From: Isoetes taiwanensis | Taxonomy: Eukaryota > Streptophyta > Lycopodiopsida > Isoetales > Isoetaceae | Length of the DNA: 64,000 nt | Direction: 5' to 3' | Assembly (NCBI GenBank): GCA_021234155.1 | Contig: JAJEKV010000058.1 | Coordinates: 7,750,992 to 7,814,991, forward strand | In this document: piece after piece, positions 1 to 13,189 of the stretch | Numbering within the stretch: the stretch's first letter is position 1 | Layout: each line of letters opens with the position of its first letter | Notes under the pieces: generated by a model | Told to the model about the DNA's origin: nothing | Seen by the model: the letters and a program-made list of their open reading frames with translations, nothing else | The model's database searches: none | Made by a program: the position numbers and the translations under genes

Positions 1-7
1 AACATAC

Positions 8-2920
8 TTGGCTGTTATTCTGGAGTTTTCTGTCACGTTGTGCCAGGTGTAATGGGACATCACAATCCCACAAAAGAATACGCTCAGGATTCCACTCAAT
101 TTACAGAGCTGTAAAAATAGATGTTAGAAACTATGGTTTTAATGCCTTCTACGCTTAGAACCAACCTCTGCTATGGTGTATGAAAGATAAGCCAAAAGTG
201 CCATCATGGCAATCTCACGATCCGTTGAATGCCTGATAATAAATACGTTGTCAAACAAAGATATACTATATCAGCATCATGCTTGCTATCTAGGTGAGAA
301 CCGCAAACAGAAAACTTTCCTATAAAAGATACTTTGTGCAAATAAGAATGCTTTGATCATTTTGAGTCATCTAACCTTCCAAAATAGAACTTTTTCATTG
401 CGTACGCACTTAACAGCCCTGTCTGTAAAAATGAAATGCATCAGTACACTTTTACATGTGGTAGCAAGCAACCATCTTAATGTTCCTGAGAAATGCAATC
501 CCAGAATCCAACCCTCTTGAGAGTATAAAATGGTTCCTAAATAATAAAGTAAACTGACGAAATGACAAATTAAATTAAAGGCATAAAACGTTCAATCCTC
601 ATGAACAGAAACCAAAGTTCAAGTCGAAAACACAAACATATTACAAATGCAATCAAAATTTCTCGAAATCTGCACAATTCTTGGGAATCAATATACTATA
701 CTCATACTGCTATATAAGAATCTTTTACTTGCCTAGGAGACCCCATGCATTCGTAATAAAAACAAAATCAATCATGACGCCTGGATTACTGGACCATTCA
801 ATCTTCATTTAAAACAGTTGCATGCCAAACATTGCATGGATAAAGGCAATTATCTAAATCTAGTAAAAAAGAGTGTGCGCATTTTAAGCTTTAAAGAGAG
901 AATCATAGAAAACATATAGCAAATATAACTGCAATGATAATGCATCAAAGTGTACCTACTAGTAAAAGGCATGTTATTATTCAACAAAACAGCCAGCCTA
1001 AGTTTAACAACTCACCCCTACTCCAAGTGAGGTACTAGCGGAAAATAGTGAAATGAAATCAAGGAGTATCTTCAGCCCAGTATGGATATCAAATTCAGCA
1101 ACATCAAACTTTTGGACAGCACGGAACAGCACCACGCATGTGGCATCATTTACAACCCCTTCTCCGAATACCAAGCTATACAATAGAGGAGTTTCATCTT
1201 GATGAAGCACCTAAGGTAACAAAAGTTAAATAGCAAATTTTTCCTGTTAAATAGAAATGCAATACACATAAATGCAATGAAAAAGCACATAAGGAACACA
1301 GTAAAACAGAAATTAAGGCGAACTTTCTTTCTCTATTTCAGTGTCAGAAGTCAAAACTGGCATCTTCACAATATGGAGCTAGGCACCCATGTAAAAAGCC
1401 TGGAAAAAGGATAGATCTTACCTTCTTGGATTAGATAAACACCAGAAACAAAGAAGTAACATTGATTGGTTAATCATTATGCCCATTCTCCATGAATGTG
1501 GCAATTATAATTTAGCTTTGAATGCATACCTGAAGAGTGCAGACAGTATCGGTTGCAGAAAATATAGCTCCAATAGCTGCACATTGCATATACATCAGGC
1601 TCAATATCAAAGTGATGAAAAATCTATCTCAATGTTGATAATTACACGAAGTTACATCCAATAAATTCGAAAGACTTGCATGCTAATGTATGCCCATTGT
1701 ACCACAAAGCAACAGGGCTCTATCCATCCAATATTGGTATAATTAAATTCCCTGTTCATTATTACTGTACTAACGATGAATGGCTAACAGAAGCCAATGC
1801 AATGCTAGAACCCAAATTATCTAGTTCGTGAATGAATAAATTAACAGAAAGCAGGGCATAAATTGGTTGCCTATACACAAACCAGAAATAAGTATCTCAC
1901 ATGGGGATTCACCCACCAAGGTAAATTATTCTTAGAATGAAATGTCGGATACGGCAATGCACCAACGAAATATCTTAACTTGTAAGAGAAATTGTCAGGA
2001 GTGGTTCATCATCTAGGCGTAAAAGAACACTTACATAATGACAAGCAGCTCCCTTACGAGAATACCCTAGATCCAAGTGGTTAATGTGAACGTTTTTTTC
2101 CATATATTAAGTCTAAAACCCTAACCCTATTGAGTTAAATGCACCCAAATGTTTATTAAAATATTCAATACTTGAAAAATAATTGGCTCCAGTCATAAGC
2201 TCGGACTTACTAAGGTAGTCTCTTATCTTCAAGTTCCCGAGGCCAACCTTTGGAAATGCATACTTAGCACCTGCAAAAAAAAGCCATGCTCAGAATAAAT
2301 AAAGCCCTAACCTTGCATTGAGTAAGATTAGAGTCTTACCAGACGTAATTACTGCACAAGATACAAATACACCAGCTATGCCAAAAAGCATTATGGCAAC
2401 AAGATTGTGGAACAATTGTTTCTTCTTAGCCTGAAAGCTGCAAAAGAAGCTCGTAAAATACATCAAACGATGCCACATCCTACGCCTTCTTGATCCAGAA
2501 ATATCAACAAACTTTCTACATACCCCGCATTGAAAATTATTGGTGGCAACAAATATATGAAGAACAACTGCTCATCAAAGTGTAAAATATGGGATTGAGT
2601 GCCCCCACTAAATGCGTAGATAGTGAGACCAGTAAATACACCCTATAGACAGCAACGTGAAACAGCCAGTAAGTTCAACAGCCTAAAGTACCAGAATCGT
2701 TTATATGAACAATGCATGTTATTTTTTTAGAAACCCTTACCAGTATGAGGGCTGCAATTGATTCGTTTGCCCAACGGTGCCCTTCTAGGAGATGCCCAAT
2801 CACTATACATGCACATAGTAACGCCACAAACAAAACCATAGCTTCCACAGCACTGTGACTAGTCTCATTTGATGTTGTTTCAACAAAAAACTTCTGCATA
2901 GCTGAAACATACTCTGCCAT
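8..2920 (-). CDS. NHX: Vacuolar-type Na+(K+)/H+ antiporter, NHX class I-like (partial, 9 exons, 3' part beyond left edge)
   Basis: Encodes an electroneutral cation/proton exchanger of the CPA1 NHX family, which moves Na+ or K+ into vacuoles or endosomes in exchange for H+. Nine exons join in frame with GT-AG introns: 2741-2920, 2524-2642, 2340-2437, 2211-2270, 1530-1576, 1016-1210, 376-422, 166-232 and 8-108, giving about 304 of the usual 530-550 residues. Seen directly: first membrane helix with LFVALLCACIVIGHLLE, the amiloride-site motif LFFIYLLPPI at residues 86-95, ATDTVCTLQ, QDETPLLYSLVFGEG followed by VVNDAT, RHSTDRE, and FFCGIVMSHYTWHN in the last exon. An upstream ATG at 2932 is also in frame, but the one at 2920 puts the amiloride motif where vacuolar NHX proteins have it. 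The C-terminal regulatory tail lies outside the window. No frameshift or stop is seen, so it is probably functional. Class I rather than endosomal NHX5/6 is inferred from motif wording. Confidence 0.93.
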
Positions 2921-2942
2921 TCTGGAAAACATTTCCCAGACT

Positions 2943-4870
2943 TCAATTTAAGTTCCCAAAAACTAAAAAAGAGCCGAATTGCTTCAGAAAAACATATCTC
3001 TAACCTCGAGTAAATTTATACTTCAGGAACCAGCATTGGAATAATAATTCTTCTAAGCCTCATTCCTCTTTAACAAGACCATATCCCTGTATTTCCTATG
3101 TCATCCTAAAAAGTATAGACCTTAGTGCATAAGAATAGGGAAAATTTTGCAGCATCAGGTTCGAATCATCCCTATCCTTATGCAAACCAGAACATAATTG
3201 GAGCTCAAATGTCTCTGCCTTCAACCAACTCAACCCAACTCGCTGCTCTATTAACGTGACATTCACTTTGCTTTAAAATTCTCGCCAACTCAGACATTTG
3301 AAAGAAGCTGACAATACGGAAATACCACGTTGCGAGCTTCAGTTAATTGCTCCGTCGGCGAAGGAAAAACAAAGGAACTCTTCGTCGGACTAAGCCTTGG
3401 TGGTGACGAGTTGACATGTGTCGGTTTGATGTACTAGGAAAAAACGTCACTAGAAAATTAATTTCTGAGGCGGCGCAAAAGCGGCTCCGCCACCGAGCCT
3501 CACGGCGCCGCCGAGGAAATTTCGAGTTGAAATTTATGAGGTTTAGAGTCGGTTCCCATGAGGCATTTCTGGGTTGCCCCTAGGGGGGCAAACCTTTGCT
3601 TACGTGGGTTTGTGGCATATCCTAGGTATATGATGGAATATACTTAGGATATGCTGGTGACTGCTCCAAAAACCTTTGTTGCCTGTAAACTGGCAGTCTT
3701 GTGCATTCTGGATCGCGGATGTTCCAACCGGGTAACTGGCAGGGCAGACCGAAGCTGCAATCTGATGCTGGGCCCTGTGTCTCATGCAAGTCCCCTGAAA
3801 CATTCCTAGTTAGTGAGTCCGTCTAGGAGGTCTGACCAGTGGACACCTTCCAACCGGGAGCTACCTTTACAGGTGTTCCAAGGTCGACAGATCTAATTTG
3901 CATGTAGGTTCGCAAATGTTTTCGGAGTAAGAATGTCATGTTGGACTACTCTGATTCGTTGGATCTATTATCTTTTGTTCCAGAATATATATGGGACTTT
4001 TTGGGGGTTGTTAGCGGTTCTATTGGTGATATCTGCAATATGGTAGAATGTTTGTATGGAATATGATCTTGTGTTAGAGAATATGGTCAATTATGATTTA
4101 GGGCATCTATAGTTTTGAAATATGATATATGAGGATGCCATCGGCCTACTTGCCGCTTACTTTGAATAGCCATAGTCAATCGCAATCCCACGCCTTGCTT
4201 TGCCACTCCCCACTTGGCTTGCTGGAGACCACATAGTAGGTATATTTGCGAAAGAAAAAATAGGAGCTGGAGAAGAGCTATTCTATGACTATCATTATGA
4301 GCATTATGGGCCCGAAAACTAGAAGATGGCCCAAAGCATGATGATGTGGGCAATAGCTGAGGTCGGGCTCAAAAGACTACATAGCATTATGGATCAAAAA
4401 TTATTATAAAGATGGCAATTTCCACAAAATTCTGCATAACTAGTCTTGTGTATATTCGGGTCAAATAGTGTGGATTTGATTTAAGCCACTTCACCCTCGA
4501 GCCATGGAGGGCAACCCTCCGTGCGCAACACCTTGTTTGCCTTTTGACTTGCAAGCTAGGTGCACCTTGATCCGTTCCCACGGACCCCCCCTGGCGCATA
4601 CATGACCCGGGAATCGCCCCTAGGCTTCTTGGGGAGGGGACTTTCTAGCCTCCGAACCAGGATGCTGCATGTAATCTTTCTTCCTCAGACCTCAGCAAGT
4701 CGTCCAGGGCACTGCTCCAAGCAAGACTGCTCTTAGACAATCTGATCGTGCCATTTATACAACTACTCGGTCAGAAAGTATACACAGAAACAACGTCACA
4801 GCAAACGCCCTAACATGAACGCATGTGGTCACATCAGGTCAGGCTCATAAGAAGCCCTCATAGAAACACA
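2943..4870. other. Upstream flank of NHX: 5' UTR/promoter region plus unrecognised sequence
   Basis: No ORF with recognisable homology is present. The stretch just above the NHX start (about 2943-3420) should hold its promoter and 5' UTR, but no defined element can be assigned. A GC-rich imperfect hairpin sits at about 3465-3525, with GGCGGCGC and GCGCCGCC arms, like the hairpins at 6572 and 13556. The rest (3560-4870) has no readable gene. Confidence 0.4.
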
Positions 4871-4883
4871 CCCTTATTCCTTA

Positions 4884-5338
4884 GACGTCCGTATTTAGAG
4901 TCCGGGATGTGGTATATCCAAACTTTTTTGGTGGTATTTCTAGCCACCCATTATCAGCCAGATGGTATTTCCAGCCAAAAAAAGTGGTATTTCCGGCCAA
5001 AAAGAGTGGTCTTTCCGACCAAAAAAATGTCTGGCCAGAAACCAAGTGTGAAATTGCCCGGCGGACCTGAGATCTTTGGTCAGATCATTCTTGCATCTTC
5101 ATAGACGGCTTGAACTTCTTCAAAAGCCCTTCCAATCAGTTTGCCTGTCTCTTTAATGTTGGTTTGATGAGGAAACGAAGAGATTTGAACTCAGATAGCC
5201 GGATCGATCCAAAAATGCCCCAAAAACAGTTGGTTCTGGACTTGAAACTGCGAAGTGTACAATGGCTGATAACGGGTGGCCCGGAAATACCACAAAAAAG
5301 TCCAGAAATACCACATCCCGAACTCTAAATATGGCAGT
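4884..5338. mobile_element. Non-autonomous TIR DNA transposon (MULE-like) with 12-bp target duplication
   Basis: The two ends are inverted copies about 75-80 bp long. The left arm begins near 4884 and carries TATTTAGAGTCCGGGATGTG; the right arm, read on the minus strand from 5338, carries TATTTAGAGTTCGGGATGTG, and the similarity continues through GGTATTTC, GCCACCC and TTATCAGCC. The direct repeat CCTTATTCCTTA flanks both ends (4872-4883 and 5339-5350), which fits a target-site duplication. Long TIRs with a target duplication near 9-12 bp suggest a Mutator-like element. The centre holds short tandem variants of GGTATTTCCGGCCAAAA and no transposase, so it would need a helper. Confidence 0.8.
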
Positions 5339-5350
5339 CCTTATTCCTTA

Positions 5351-6470
5351 ATGTAATGAATGCTTGGTGGGATTACGAACCTAGTAGGGTTTTGTTGTTC
5401 TTTGTTCCAGTGATCTTGGTTTGCTCTTCTTTGTTCGTGTTCTTGACACAGTGTTTTGATCGCTTTACCTATTACGGGACCTTGCTTATGAGCATTATTC
5501 ATGTCACAGGGGTAGCAGAGCTTGATTTGAGAAATTTTTGAATCTTGGCCATCATCTTTCCATCTATTCTGAGACTACCCGACAAGCTCCAATACAGAAG
5601 CCTCCATTGCTCTGAAAATACCAAGAAAACCTCCTATTTTTAGCAGGAAGTTTTCCTACCATTTGTAAACTATGAAAGTAGATTTTGAATTCCATCTAGT
5701 AGGTTACAAGACTTTCATGGAACTTCACGAACCAAGTAGCAGAGCATGTGTGCTACCAGATTAGAGGCCATAACTGGCCAGGAATAAGCCCTTTGCATGT
5801 AGAAGGGCTTGGACTAGGTCGAAATGCTAGTAGAACATGATAACGCTACTCCGCAAAAACTAGAGCGCAATTACGAGATAAGATTTCCAACCTGGCATTG
5901 ATTACAAACAAAAACATTTACACAATCACGTTGCAAAATACGGGCAATACACAATACACACGGCATTCCAGTTCAGATATTGTAGGGAAAGAAGGGGTTA
6001 AACCCCTCCAAGAGCCCATTAGGGCAAATAAATGGGCGAGCCTACGGAGGGGCAAGCCAGTTTATTTTTGCCATAATGTGCAAGCACAAGAGTTTGACTT
6101 TAACTGCATGGTCCGAGACAATTTTATCCTCTCCAGTCTGTATTGGGAAATCTCTCCCAGACTTTGATCTTTCAGTATCTAGAAGCCTTTTTGAAACTAT
6201 CAAGGAATTTATGGCATTGTTGTGTGCTTACGAATTTGACATACCGAAGATGGAAAATCTGCCAGAGTTTGAAGAAATTAATCCAAGAGACAGAGTAAAA
6301 ATGAACGTCAAAAGCAAGGGATGAGAATGTGTCGACATTTTGGATCTAAAGGGTCTTTTTATGGCGCTGGACGAGGCGAAAAGATGATGAGAAGTCCCTT
6401 TTCGGAAAATTTCACCCCATTTCCACATCATATCATCTGAAACATTGTAAAGTCAAATCTGCTTTGTCTC
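5351..6470. other. Intergenic stretch, nothing recognised
   Basis: Short open frames occur here on the plus strand (about 5356-5541, 5898-6324), but none shows a domain, splice context or codon pattern that I can recognise as a gene. Confidence 0.35.
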
Positions 6471-6479
6471 GACCTTGTT

Positions 6480-7590
6480 CTTGAGCCTACAGCATAGCTT
6501 ATTTGTCATGATAAATAGGTTCATGCCTGTTTGTGTGGGGAAAAGTTCATGACCTGGCGGTTTCAGAATGGAAACCCGCAGGTGGCGCTGCCGCGAGCGG
6601 CAGGTGGCTCCGCTGCGAGCAGCAGCCGCGAGCGGCGGCGCCATCTGCGGGTTTCCCATATCTTGAACTTCATCCGACGTGGCCTTCACTACCCAGAAAT
6701 TACCCCTGCCACGTCGGCAGGGGTATAAAATGTCCCTTTTTTTTTTCTGTAATTCCCTTTTTTTTGCCACGTCTCCTCCGGCGAGACCTTCGTCGAGGAC
6801 GTTTTTTGAGGCGGCAGGTCGCCCGACGGCTTGCATTTTGGTTTGGACGACGATTCTGGAGGCGCTAGGCCAGGATCTTTCGGCCGACGTAAGCTTTGTG
6901 CAAAGCTTTTAGGTGTTTTTTTGTTTTTTTGTTTTTTTTTTTACTTTTTCTTTTATATGCTTCTTCTAACTGTGTTTTCTGTTGAATCTTGTAGGTGTTT
7001 GATCTTGCATTTGTTTTTTGGAAGATATTTCAAGTTCTTGGTAATTTCTGAGTTGTTGGGAGTCGTCTGAGGTTCGGTTTAAGGTTTGAGTTGCTGGGAG
7101 TCGTCTGATGTTCGGTTTAAGGTTTGAGGAGTGCCAGACAATCATGTGTTTTAGTTGCCAGGTTTCTGAGGTTGCGAGTTTAAGGTTTCAGAAGTTTCGA
7201 GTTTAAGATTCCAGTGTAGAAACATGGAGACAGTCATGTCTTTTAGTTGGAGTGTTATATTTCTTGTAATATTATCTAATAGTGTGAACTTTAAATTTGA
7301 ATGTTGAAACTTTCTTTCTATCAAACTGAATCTGTTTTAATGTTTTAAATGTGTTTTAAGTTTTGAATCACTGTTGACTGTCTTAAATTAATATTTTAAA
7401 TCGAATATAATATCAGCTGGCGGCGCCACCAGAGCACCGCCTGAAAACTTAAGCCCAAAATCACCTAAAAATAGCCTGAAAAAAACGTAGGCTATAATTT
7501 CAAGTAATTTATGGGTGGTGAAGGTTACGTCATGATAAACAAGTTGTGCTGCCTATTTATCATGTTGTCGTGTGTGAGGGACTCGTGTGT
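6480..7590. repeat. GC-rich hairpin repeat, copy A
   Basis: A near-palindrome at about 6572-6653 has arms beginning GAAACCCGCAGGTGGCGC and closing GCGCCATCTGCGGGTTTC, with a core of GCGAGCGGC and GCAGCAGC repeats. About 0.8 kb away at 7418-7440 lies GGCGGCGCCACCAGAGCACC, which reappears inverted at about 14262-14290. Motifs related to CATGATAAATAG mark both outer edges (about 6508 and 7550). The layout suggests a non-autonomous element, but I cannot fix the ends or a target duplication. Confidence 0.45.
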
Positions 7591-7599
7591 GTCTACCCT

Positions 7600-9560
7600 T
7601 AGATCCAGCAGGTTGGGTAGCATTTGCCATCTCTCTTTCTCTTTCTGTTTTTCATGCACCTAATCTTCTGGGGCATACACACAATTATATATCTGGTGCG
7701 GGTAACGATCTCTATGGCGCCCTTCCTGAAAGAGCCCAATCATTGTTCTAGATCCAACGGTTGGGGTCTAAAATTGTAGAGGACCCGCAGGTTAAAGCCC
7801 AATTATGGATCTGTTTTTTCCTCCACAGGCCGTCACACAGGGTAAGAGTCAGGTGACCCTTGTAATGGCCTGTGGGTTGCAATTTTCCCTCTATAATATG
7901 TGGGAATAGCATAGTATTGTCGTTCAATGTACAAGCAACAACCTTTGCCTCTTAGAAGATTAGAAAATAGGCAAAAAGAGGGGAACAACTGACATATAAT
8001 ATTGCAATTCTATACTGTATCTAGCGAAGACATTTTCTTAAATTCCTCAAATGGCTCATAGTTCTATAATTTGTCACAGAGTTCAACTGTAAACTCAAAT
8101 TTACTCCTCCAAGCCACCCTGCTAGATCTAGCACAATTCAATTTGATTCAGTCGTGAGTACTAGAAACAATATTAAGGTGGGGCTTGAATCCAATCTTTA
8201 TTTAGATCTACATTTCTAGAGGATATGCTAGAGAAAAGCCAACACTTTGTCTGGCAAGTACATTTGCTACCTTACATTTTGATCTGGCTTAGTTCAATTT
8301 AATTCAATTCGTTAGTTCAAGAAGCAATATTAGGATGTTGCTGCTTTTTACTTGAATACTGGATTTTTAGGAAAGCATGCTATACAGGGCCAAGATAGTA
8401 TTTGGGTATTAGAAGTACAGTTATCCATGCGATATGCGCCTACCTGCTTGATAGGGAGAGGTCAAAACCATGTTGGGCAGTAGGCTTCTTACCATAAGTT
8501 TTGGTTTGGAACTCTACTTCATTCAATGTGTTTCATCGTAGCAAGAGAAATAGCACAAAAAAAAAAAATCTACTAAGATGTCTTTGCACCATTCTTGATG
8601 CAAGTGCCTATTCCAGAGGCCAACTTCAGGGCCATGCTCACTTCGAGACCACCGTTTAAGCAGTTTTATCATCTTCTCTCTTTCCTTTCATGGTTGGTGA
8701 GAGAAGGTCATTAGTTGGAAAATTGGATTCCCACGGCCCATAGCCAAAGGAGTTTAAGCATAATTTGATTGCTATGAGAGGTCCACTGGTCAGACAGTTT
8801 TACCACATTTTCTCTTTGGTCCTCAATGGCCTTCCATGGGGATGAAAGTTCATTAGATGAAAAATTGGATTCCCATGGACAGCTTCATTGCCAAGAGGAG
8901 GCTTTTTTTAACCAAAATAGCTTATGCCAGAAATCCTAGTACCAGCAAGATGCCAAAGTGTTATTGGTTGAAAATTCTTCAGTAGTGCAGTTTTGTTGCC
9001 AAGACCCCCCCCCCTAGATGCATTTTTGTTCCAAGAATTGCCACCTACACTTTCTAACCAAGTACAATCTATTCGTTCTGAGGGTTATATAATCATTACC
9101 TCCATGACTAGGTCTATCTTGAGATAGACACAATGCTTTTAGTGGATCGTCGAATCGGTCATGGACTCCAGATCGGAGATCTGGTGAGGATTGTTGAAAG
9201 ACCTAGCGCAAGCATTAGAATTAGATATATGGACACAATGAAAGCATTATGTTGAGGTGGAAGTGGAGACATCTTCACAACTCATAATGGATCAACAACC
9301 CCAGCATTAGACTAGCAAATGGGATCGGAGTGGTTCTTCATCTGATGTCAGAACATTGAACTTGAGAATTAAAGGTGACAAGAGGCAGCCAACCATTTAG
9401 ATATGGATGAGGCATTATATTTTCTCGATGATATCATGCATATGAATGTTGATGGGTTGTCTCTACTACTAGGGTGGGAGCAGCAAGCACTAATTGTCCT
9501 CGCCATCTTTTAGTTCGGTTTTAGAATGGCCTCAGCTGACTCCATGTCTTACAGCACGGA
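7600..9560. other. Non-coding, degenerate sequence with imperfect duplications
   Basis: No gene is recognised. Two imperfect direct duplications are visible: around 8100-8240 against 8280-8380, and 8650-8760 against 8790-8900 (shared AAAATTGGATTCCCA). It may be decayed retroelement sequence. Confidence 0.3.
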
Positions 9561-11078
9561 AAGCACCTCGGAGGACTGGTTTTTCAGTGCAGGATGACAT
9601 CTTCCCTCTTCAATTGTGTAATGGTAAGAAGGAGCTCTGCAAGATAAGGGAAGCGTGCGTATAAAAGAAATGGCACTTTATAGGGGAGGTGCAATAATCA
9701 TTCTAGACCACTGGCATTCTAACCCTTGGATTGCCTATGTCTAGATAATCTAAATATGTATCTATTTTGTTTGATTCTAGGCCTTCATGCCATGTTCTCT
9801 TGTTTGGGCTTCTTGCCCAGTTCCTTTCCATGGCTCTTTGTTGGTCTCCGTGGATGCTAAAATCCATTCTATCTATCTACCTACCTACCTATCTACCTAT
9901 CTATCTATTTATCTATATGTCAAAATTGGATCATCTCGGGTGGAAAGCTCGTGTAATAAGATTCATATTGATATATGATTAGGCCCAAACCTATCATGTC
10001 ATATACCTGTATTTTGTACTTTCAATTCGGGTATCTTTTTAGATACCATTTAGTCCACTACAACCATTTCTAGAGGTACCTTCCCTAACACATAGCTTGG
10101 ATGAGAGCGGGCCTTCTAGGGTATTTCAAGACACATAGCCTGATACACAACATGACCATGATCTTATTTATGCTTTGGATACTCAGGTTCAACATTTACC
10201 TCCTACATTAGGGGTCCATGTTCAGAGTATTCATTCTGAGGGATACTTAAAAGGCACATCTATGATAATGTCTATTTGGAGATACCTCAATTACTGACTA
10301 CAGTGGTTAGGATTCTATAAAAACAGTGGATCAGAGGCAGAAATTGAGATGGGAGTTAAGGTGGGCATGTAGACTTCTCCAACATAAGGTGACCATTCAC
10401 GCCAAGCTTCAGTTGGTGTCTGCAGTCACCGTTAGTACTAGCATGTGACGCTGGGTATAGGTTTTAGAAGCCTTGGAGCATGTGATGACATCAGTACTAG
10501 AATGTCCTACTGACGCACCCCCTCCCTCAGCCACCAATCCGAGCAAATTTCATGGTACAAACTAAAGTGCAAATTGAGACATAGCCAGATGTAGATTTAG
10601 ATGTCCAAATGCAAGAGAGAACCAAGGATCATACATAGGAGTTAGAAAGGAAAGCCTTGGATAGCACACGACGTACAAGTTTAGGAACAGCATTCGAACT
10701 TACTGCTCGTGGAGGTCCAGGGAACGTGCTCTGTTTGGACTATACTGAGGATTTTTTTCACAAATACAATGCACATCCTGAGCCAACTTTTACAGCACGG
10801 AAAGTGGGTGCTCAACGACCAAACCGACCACATCATCTACTGGTGCATTTTTCGTTGTCACAAGATACAACATGGGTGTCATTTCAAGGGCACTCACTTT
10901 CCGGTGCAAGAGGACCTCTCCCCAGTTCAGCTGACTCGACGACGTGAGGAGTTATGCAAGGTTCAAGAGGCGAGGCTTCAAATAAAATGGGCAGTATATC
11001 GAGGAGGCACAACACTCATTTTGACCAGTGGCCTCAAAACCCCCGGGTTGGGTTGCTTCTAGCCCTCTTCCCTCCCCC

Positions 11079-11114
<36 letters not shown>
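9560..11114 (+). repeat. Degenerate retroelement-like sequence present in two diverged copies, ending in poly-A
   Basis: The segment at about 9555-9730 and the one at about 10790-11050 are diverged copies. Both contain TTACAGCACGGAAAG, followed by similar text through the words for a short basic, glutamate-rich peptide, a cysteine or charged stretch, and a shared CACTGGC or CAGTGGC end. The second copy ends in a run of A at about 11080-11112. The reading frames are broken, so no protein can be assigned. A decayed retroposed or LTR sequence is the simplest reading. Confidence 0.35.
9868..9918. repeat. Tetranucleotide microsatellite (CTAT/CTAC)n
   Basis: Interrupted run of CTAT, CTAC and TTAT units, visible directly. 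Confidence 0.9.
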
Positions 11115-11249
11115 CAAATTTTATTTGTCTTGTTTGGTTTTCTTTTCATCTTTTGTCATGTTCTGTGATGAACCTTAGTCCCCAAGTCTCATGTGGGCTT
11201 ATGCCCTTTGTTCTGTAACTATCCTATGGCCCATTGAGGTCCCTGTTGA

Positions 11250-11590
11250 TATTCAGTTCTTGCATCAAATGTATAATTGTTCAGTTCTTGCATCAAATGT
11301 ATAATTGGTCAACAATGTCTAGTAATTCTTTAAAGGTGAAAGCAAATTGATTGTACATAAGAGATTGAATCATGGTTTTGAGATTTGCACATTTCTCATA
11401 TTGTGATATAGCTACATTCATGTGAAATCCAAGTACTTACTCCCAAGAGTATTTTTTGAAAGGTCACATGTATGGAAAGGGAGTTGATAGTATATTTGAA
11501 TCATGGTTTTAAATTTGCACACTTCTCAGATTGTGATGCAGCTAGATCTTGGTAAAATTCAAGTATATTCCCAACTTGAGTTTACAGACA
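11250..11590. repeat. Short tandem and imperfect direct duplications
   Basis: A 28-bp unit containing CAGTTCTTGCATCAAATGTA occurs twice in tandem at about 11252-11307. A longer imperfect pair sharing GAATCATGGTTTT follows at about 11366-11452 and 11497-11582. No coding content is seen. Confidence 0.7.
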
Positions 11591-11594
11591 ATGT

Positions 11595-12742
11595 TTACCT
11601 CGAGACATGTTTAGATCCGAATAGGAAGCCCAAGACAATCCCCAAAGCCATGAAGGTCCAAGTAGTGTGCAAGAGAGCACGGCCCTGCTTCTGCACACAC
11701 ATTAGCAATGCATTGACATCCTCCTGAACCTTTTGGAGGCGCCAATTCATCTTCTCTAAATGTAACCTAGAAGCCTGGCTGCAGCTATGGAGTCCATTGA
11801 GCTCATTTAAGGCCGATTCTGCTAAGCTGGACATGCACCCCCTTCCTGCCTCTGTTGCATTTATCTCAAAGGCCCTCTTTGGTATGCTTGGATGTTCTGC
11901 TGCAAATTCTGGCGCATCAAAATATTGCTCCTCTGCCATCAAACTGCGCGATATCTGCACTTCCTCTTCACAGAATGCCTGCGCAATCCTAAGCCACTTT
12001 GCAAATGTTTTCCTAGCATGGCTTTCCATGAAACTCTCCACGGGTGCTTCAAAATTTTTATTACATTGATTTGAAAAAAGCAAAAACAAACATTCAATTC
12101 AGCAATTTTCAATGGGAATCTAGGCATGTTTGAATTCAGAGAAACAAGAACCCTAAATACCTTTGATGCCCCACAATCCAGGGTTAAATTCCATTTTAAC
12201 TCTCATTTTAATCTGACAACCCCATCCTCTGGGATGGGGAGATAAGGTCAGATCACCAGAAGCGTGAAATCTTTCACCTCCAGGGACCTGCAATATGGGT
12301 TCTGACTTTATTATGAAGGCATCCCCTTGCTTCATGAACTGTTGTGTTTCTTTTACAGTTACTCTACTAGAAACTGTAAAGAAAAATATAGATCAGACCT
12401 AGTTCCTTCAACCATGTACCAGAAATGAACACTTACCAAGAAGTGTTTGCAGGAACTTTGGTCCCATTATTGAGGCTGAAAAATTCACCTCCCTTTTCCC
12501 CTCACTATTCCATTCTGAGACTTGGGTCAAGGGATCGTTATTGGCTTCCTTGTGGAACCGTTTCACAAACTTGTCATCTTTGAAAAGGATATGAAAAGCA
12601 GTCTGAAATTAAATCAAGATACTTAAATAGATTGAATGCAATAGTGTTGAAAATTTACAATAGTGAGGAAAAAAGTTGAAGTAAGTAAGACCTGAGCATC
12701 TAGAAACTCCAGGTATCCCTCAAACACAACTATTCTCACCAT
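11595..12742 (-). CDS. VASt-like (GRAM/Aster-family lipid-transfer fold) protein with C-terminal membrane anchor, 4 exons
   Basis: Exons 12692-12742, 12437-12602, 12161-12373 and 11595-12046 join in frame with GT-AG introns and give about 293 residues ending at a stop. Residues about 17-165 read like a VASt domain: AFHILFKDDKFVKRFH, VSEWNSEGKRE, MGPKF, VPGGERF, then an aromatic and charged end with NPGLWGIK. The C-terminal 25 residues contain a hydrophobic helix (TWTFMALGIVLGFLFGS) followed by a short basic tail, as in tail-anchored proteins. VASt domains of GRAM/Aster/LAM proteins bind sterols or other lipids at ER contact sites, so a lipid-transfer or lipid-sensing role at a membrane is inferred. 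No GRAM domain is present downstream of the chosen ATG. Upstream exons may be missing from my model, or the gene may be a VASt-only form. A possible coding exon lies at about 13190-13262. I am sure of the gene structure and moderately sure of the family. Confidence 0.68.
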
Positions 12743-13189
12743 CTTGTACTGTTCTCACCATTTTCTTTTAAGGAGCATCTTGCAGATCCTACCTGTTTGT
12801 GAGACCATGGAGAAGGAAAATGGTTTTCCTTTCTTTTTACCTTTTCTCTCTCAATTCACGCCATTCTGTTTACATTTTCACCCTTCTTAAGAACCTCCAT
12901 ATTCTTCCTTGTGCTCAATGCCAAAGAGAGTCTTTTAAACACAAAGACCGGAATGAGTTTAAGTCCACAAGTCCAAGTAATCTAATAATAGCTTTGAAAC
13001 GCATCTATAATATGAGGAAAAACCATATACAACCCCAAGAGCTTTCCCGAAAAATCCATCAAATACTGCTTACAAGATGCATAAGAAAGAAAAACCTAAT
13101 GAGAATATGATATGTCGCAGAAATGTTCCAAATAAAAATTTATCTCTGTGCTTGATATAGCATAATATCAACAAAACCTGAAACAAGAA

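Noticed and set aside
6531-6912. Overlapping Ala/Arg-rich frames at 6.5-6.9 kb as a gene.
   Set aside because: They arise from the GC-rich palindrome and lack any domain or consistent frame.
10952-11178. Frames with poly-lysine or poly-phenylalanine.
   Set aside because: They are translations of the poly-A run at 11080-11112.
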